Of a stretch of 8,051 nt of DNA, positions 6,960 to 8,051 are shown piece by piece. The translations under genes and the position numbers were made by a program. Below the pieces are notes generated by a model. The model worked only from the letters and a program-made list of their open reading frames with translations. It had not been told where the DNA came from and searched no databases. The number at the start of each line of letters is the position of its first letter. Position 1 is the stretch's first letter. Source of the stretch: Solirubrobacteraceae bacterium (GTDB taxonomy: Bacteria > Actinomycetota > Thermoleophilia > Solirubrobacterales > Solirubrobacteraceae); NCBI GenBank assembly GCA_025935735.1, contig JAICUS010000261.1, positions 1 to 8,051 of the forward strand. The letters run 5' to 3'.

Positions 6960-7904
6960 CTAACCGGCCAGCTGGTCGGTCTTGCAGTCCGCCGGCGCCT
7001 TGTCGTCGCGCCAGCGCAGGACCTTCGTGCCGTGGCGGATGCGGTTGTTGGAGGTGTGGTCGAACGTCACCTCGACCACGAGCTCCGGGCGCAGCTCGAT
7101 CCACTCCAGCTCGCGCTCGTTGTTCCAGCGGCTCGGGTCGCCGTGGCCGCGCTGGCCGGTCTCGTAGGGCGCGAGCTTGGCCGGCAGCTCGCGCTTCTGC
7201 TTGATGTTGAAGCCCGAGGTGTGGCCGACCGGCCGCAGCCGGCCGTCCGGCTCGTGCAGGCCGAGGATGAGCGAGCCGACCGTCCCCTCCTCCTTGCCGG
7301 GCCGCCAGCCCATGACGACGGCGTCGATGGTCCGGACGCGCTTGATCTTGCGCATCCCGGTCCGCTCGCCGGGCTTGTAGGGCGCGGAGGTCTCCTTGGC
7401 GATCACGCCCTCGGCGTTCTGCAGCCACTGCTCGGCGTCCTCCGGCGTGTCCGCGCACGGCGTGAGCTGCACCGGATCGGCCACGAGGTCCTTCAGCCGC
7501 GCGCGGCGCTCGCGCTGGGGCAGCTCGAGCAGCACCTCGTCGTCGTGCGCGAGCAGGTCGAAGGCGATGAACGTCGTCGGCGTCTGCTCGGCCAGCATGT
7601 TGATCCGCGACTCGGCCGGGTGGATGCGCTGGCCCAGCGCGTCGAAGTCCTGGGCGCCCGCGGCGTCGAAGAGCACGATCTCGCCGTCGAGCACGTAACG
7701 GCCGGCCGGGAAGGCCAGCTCGGGGAAGTAGCGGCGCAGCGGCTTGCCGCTGCGCGACTGCAGGTAGAGGTCCTCGCCGTCCACGAACGCGATGCAGCGG
7801 AAGCCGTCCCACTTCGGTTCGTAGACCCAGCCTTCGCCGGCCGGCAACTGCTTGGCCGGCCGGGCGAGCTGAGGGAGGAGCGGTGGTGTGAGGGGCAGCG
7901 CCAT
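6960..7904 (-). CDS. ligC: Stand-alone ATP-dependent DNA ligase, LigC-like
   Basis: This is an ATP-dependent DNA ligase that seals nicks through a covalent lysyl-AMP intermediate. In mycobacteria LigC acts in excision repair and as a back-up end-joining ligase. It has 314 residues from ATG 7904, which follows an in-frame stop. The adenylation domain has motif I EPKWDGFR with the nucleotidyl Lys31, motif Ia SRSGK (50-54), motif III LDGE (73-75 for DGE), IIIa FIAFDLL (112-118), IV EGVIAKE (165-171) and V KIKR (186-189). The OB-fold domain follows (about 190-310), ending with the motif-VI-like HGTKVLRWRDDK. There is no polymerase (LigD PolDom) or phosphoesterase domain, and no Ku gene in the window. 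It is slightly shorter than mycobacterial LigC (about 350). No strong Shine-Dalgarno precedes the ATG. A possible 31-codon ORF ends 15 nt upstream on the same strand. LigC rather than LigB or LigD is judged from size and domain content. Confidence 0.92.
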   Translation of the reverse strand: MALPLTPPLLPQLARPAKQLPAGEGWVYEPKWDGFRCIAFVDGEDLYLQSRSGKPLRRYFPELAFPAGRYVLDGEIVLFDAAGAQDFDALGQRIHPAESRINMLAEQTPTTFIAFDLLAHDDEVLLELPQRERRARLKDLVADPVQLTPCADTPEDAEQWLQNAEGVIAKETSAPYKPGERTGMRKIKRVRTIDAVVMGWRPGKEEGTVGSLILGLHEPDGRLRPVGHTSGFNIKQKRELPAKLAPYETGQRGHGDPSRWNNERELEWIELRPELVVEVTFDHTSNNRIRHGTKVLRWRDDKAPADCKTDQLAG

Positions 7905-7919
7905 GGCCGCCCGTGAACG

Positions 7920-8015
7920 CTACTGGAGGCGGGTGCGCTCGCTGAAGCCGGGGCGATCCTCGGCTCCGAACGCAACACCCACACCCAGTGCGGCAAGGAA
8001 TGCGAGTGCGAACAT
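7920..8015 (-). CDS. Possible 31-residue single-helix membrane protein upstream of the ligase
   Basis: I recognise no family. An ATG at 8015 opens 31 codons to a TAG at 7920-7922. The product has an N-terminal hydrophobic helix (about residues 2-18, rich in Ala, Leu, Val, Phe and Gly) and a polar tail containing EDRP and SERTRLQ. AGGAG sits one base before the ATG, too close for an ideal ribosome binding site. Codon use includes GCA, CTT, GGT and GTT, more A/T-ending codons than in the neighbouring genes. It ends 15 nt before the ligase ATG, so it could be a co-transcribed small protein or a leader ORF. It may equally be non-coding upstream sequence. The hydrophobic start followed by a charged tail is the main reason to list it. 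Confidence 0.35.
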   Translation of the reverse strand: MFALAFLAALGVGVAFGAEDRPGFSERTRLQ

Positions 8016-8051
8016 GCTCCTACTATCGGCCTTTGTGGCAGATTGTTTTAG
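8016..8051 (-). promoter_or_regulatory. A+T-richer stretch, candidate promoter for the ligase unit
   Basis: The last 36 bases are clearly richer in A and T than the rest of the window. On the minus strand GATAGT (8022-8027) matches four of six bases of a -10 hexamer and ends 6 nt before the ATG at 8015, a spacing compatible with a leaderless transcript. No good -35 is visible at 17 bp, and the window ends here, so this is tentative. Confidence 0.3.

Noticed and set aside
6960..7904. Reading the ligase as LigD, implying a Ku-dependent end-joining locus.
   Set aside because: There is no polymerase or phosphoesterase domain and no ku gene in the window. Only the adenylation and OB-fold domains are present.

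Overview
The window is about 8 kb of strongly G+C-rich bacterial DNA. Codon third positions are almost all G or C, and GTG and TTG starts are likely. The gene families (an MprAB-like two-component pair beside an HtrA protease, a LigC-like ATP-dependent ligase, HxlR) point to a high-GC actinobacterium. A Thermoleophilia/Solirubrobacterales-like origin is my best guess, but it is an inference and not proven by the sequence. Genes are dense, and no gap without a gene exceeds about 150 bases. I see no tRNA, rRNA, CRISPR array, transposase or phage gene.

Left block (1-4294) looks like an envelope-stress module. On the minus strand a TTG-started, membrane-anchored HtrA-type trypsin-like/PDZ protease is followed after 33 nt by a MoxR-family AAA+ ATPase that runs off the left edge. 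Divergent from the protease, on the plus strand, lies an OmpR/PhoB-type response regulator with its sensor histidine kinase 2 nt downstream. This resembles mycobacterial mprA-mprB-pepD, where the two-component system controls the HtrA-like protease. The roughly 90-bp divergent region contains a perfect 6-bp dyad that could be an operator.

Middle block (4293-4456): the kinase converges on gpsA, and the junction is a 164-bp near-palindrome. It has an 11-bp perfect terminal inverted repeat inside a longer imperfect one, plus a second long inner stem. Both stop codons lie within or at the edge of this structure. It is the least expected thing in the window: a MITE-like insertion or a very long RNA hairpin at a convergent junction.

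Right block: on the minus strand a glycerate kinase and gpsA (NAD(P)+-dependent glycerol-3-phosphate dehydrogenase) form a tight two-gene unit handling three-carbon phosphates. GpsA carries an unusual proline-rich, basic C-terminal tail. A small HxlR-family regulator is divergent from the kinase, with only tens of base pairs between the start codons. It converges on a stand-alone ATP-dependent DNA ligase (LigC-like, minus strand). Just upstream of the ligase, at the right edge, is a possible 31-codon single-helix membrane ORF followed outward by a relatively A+T-rich promoter-like stretch.
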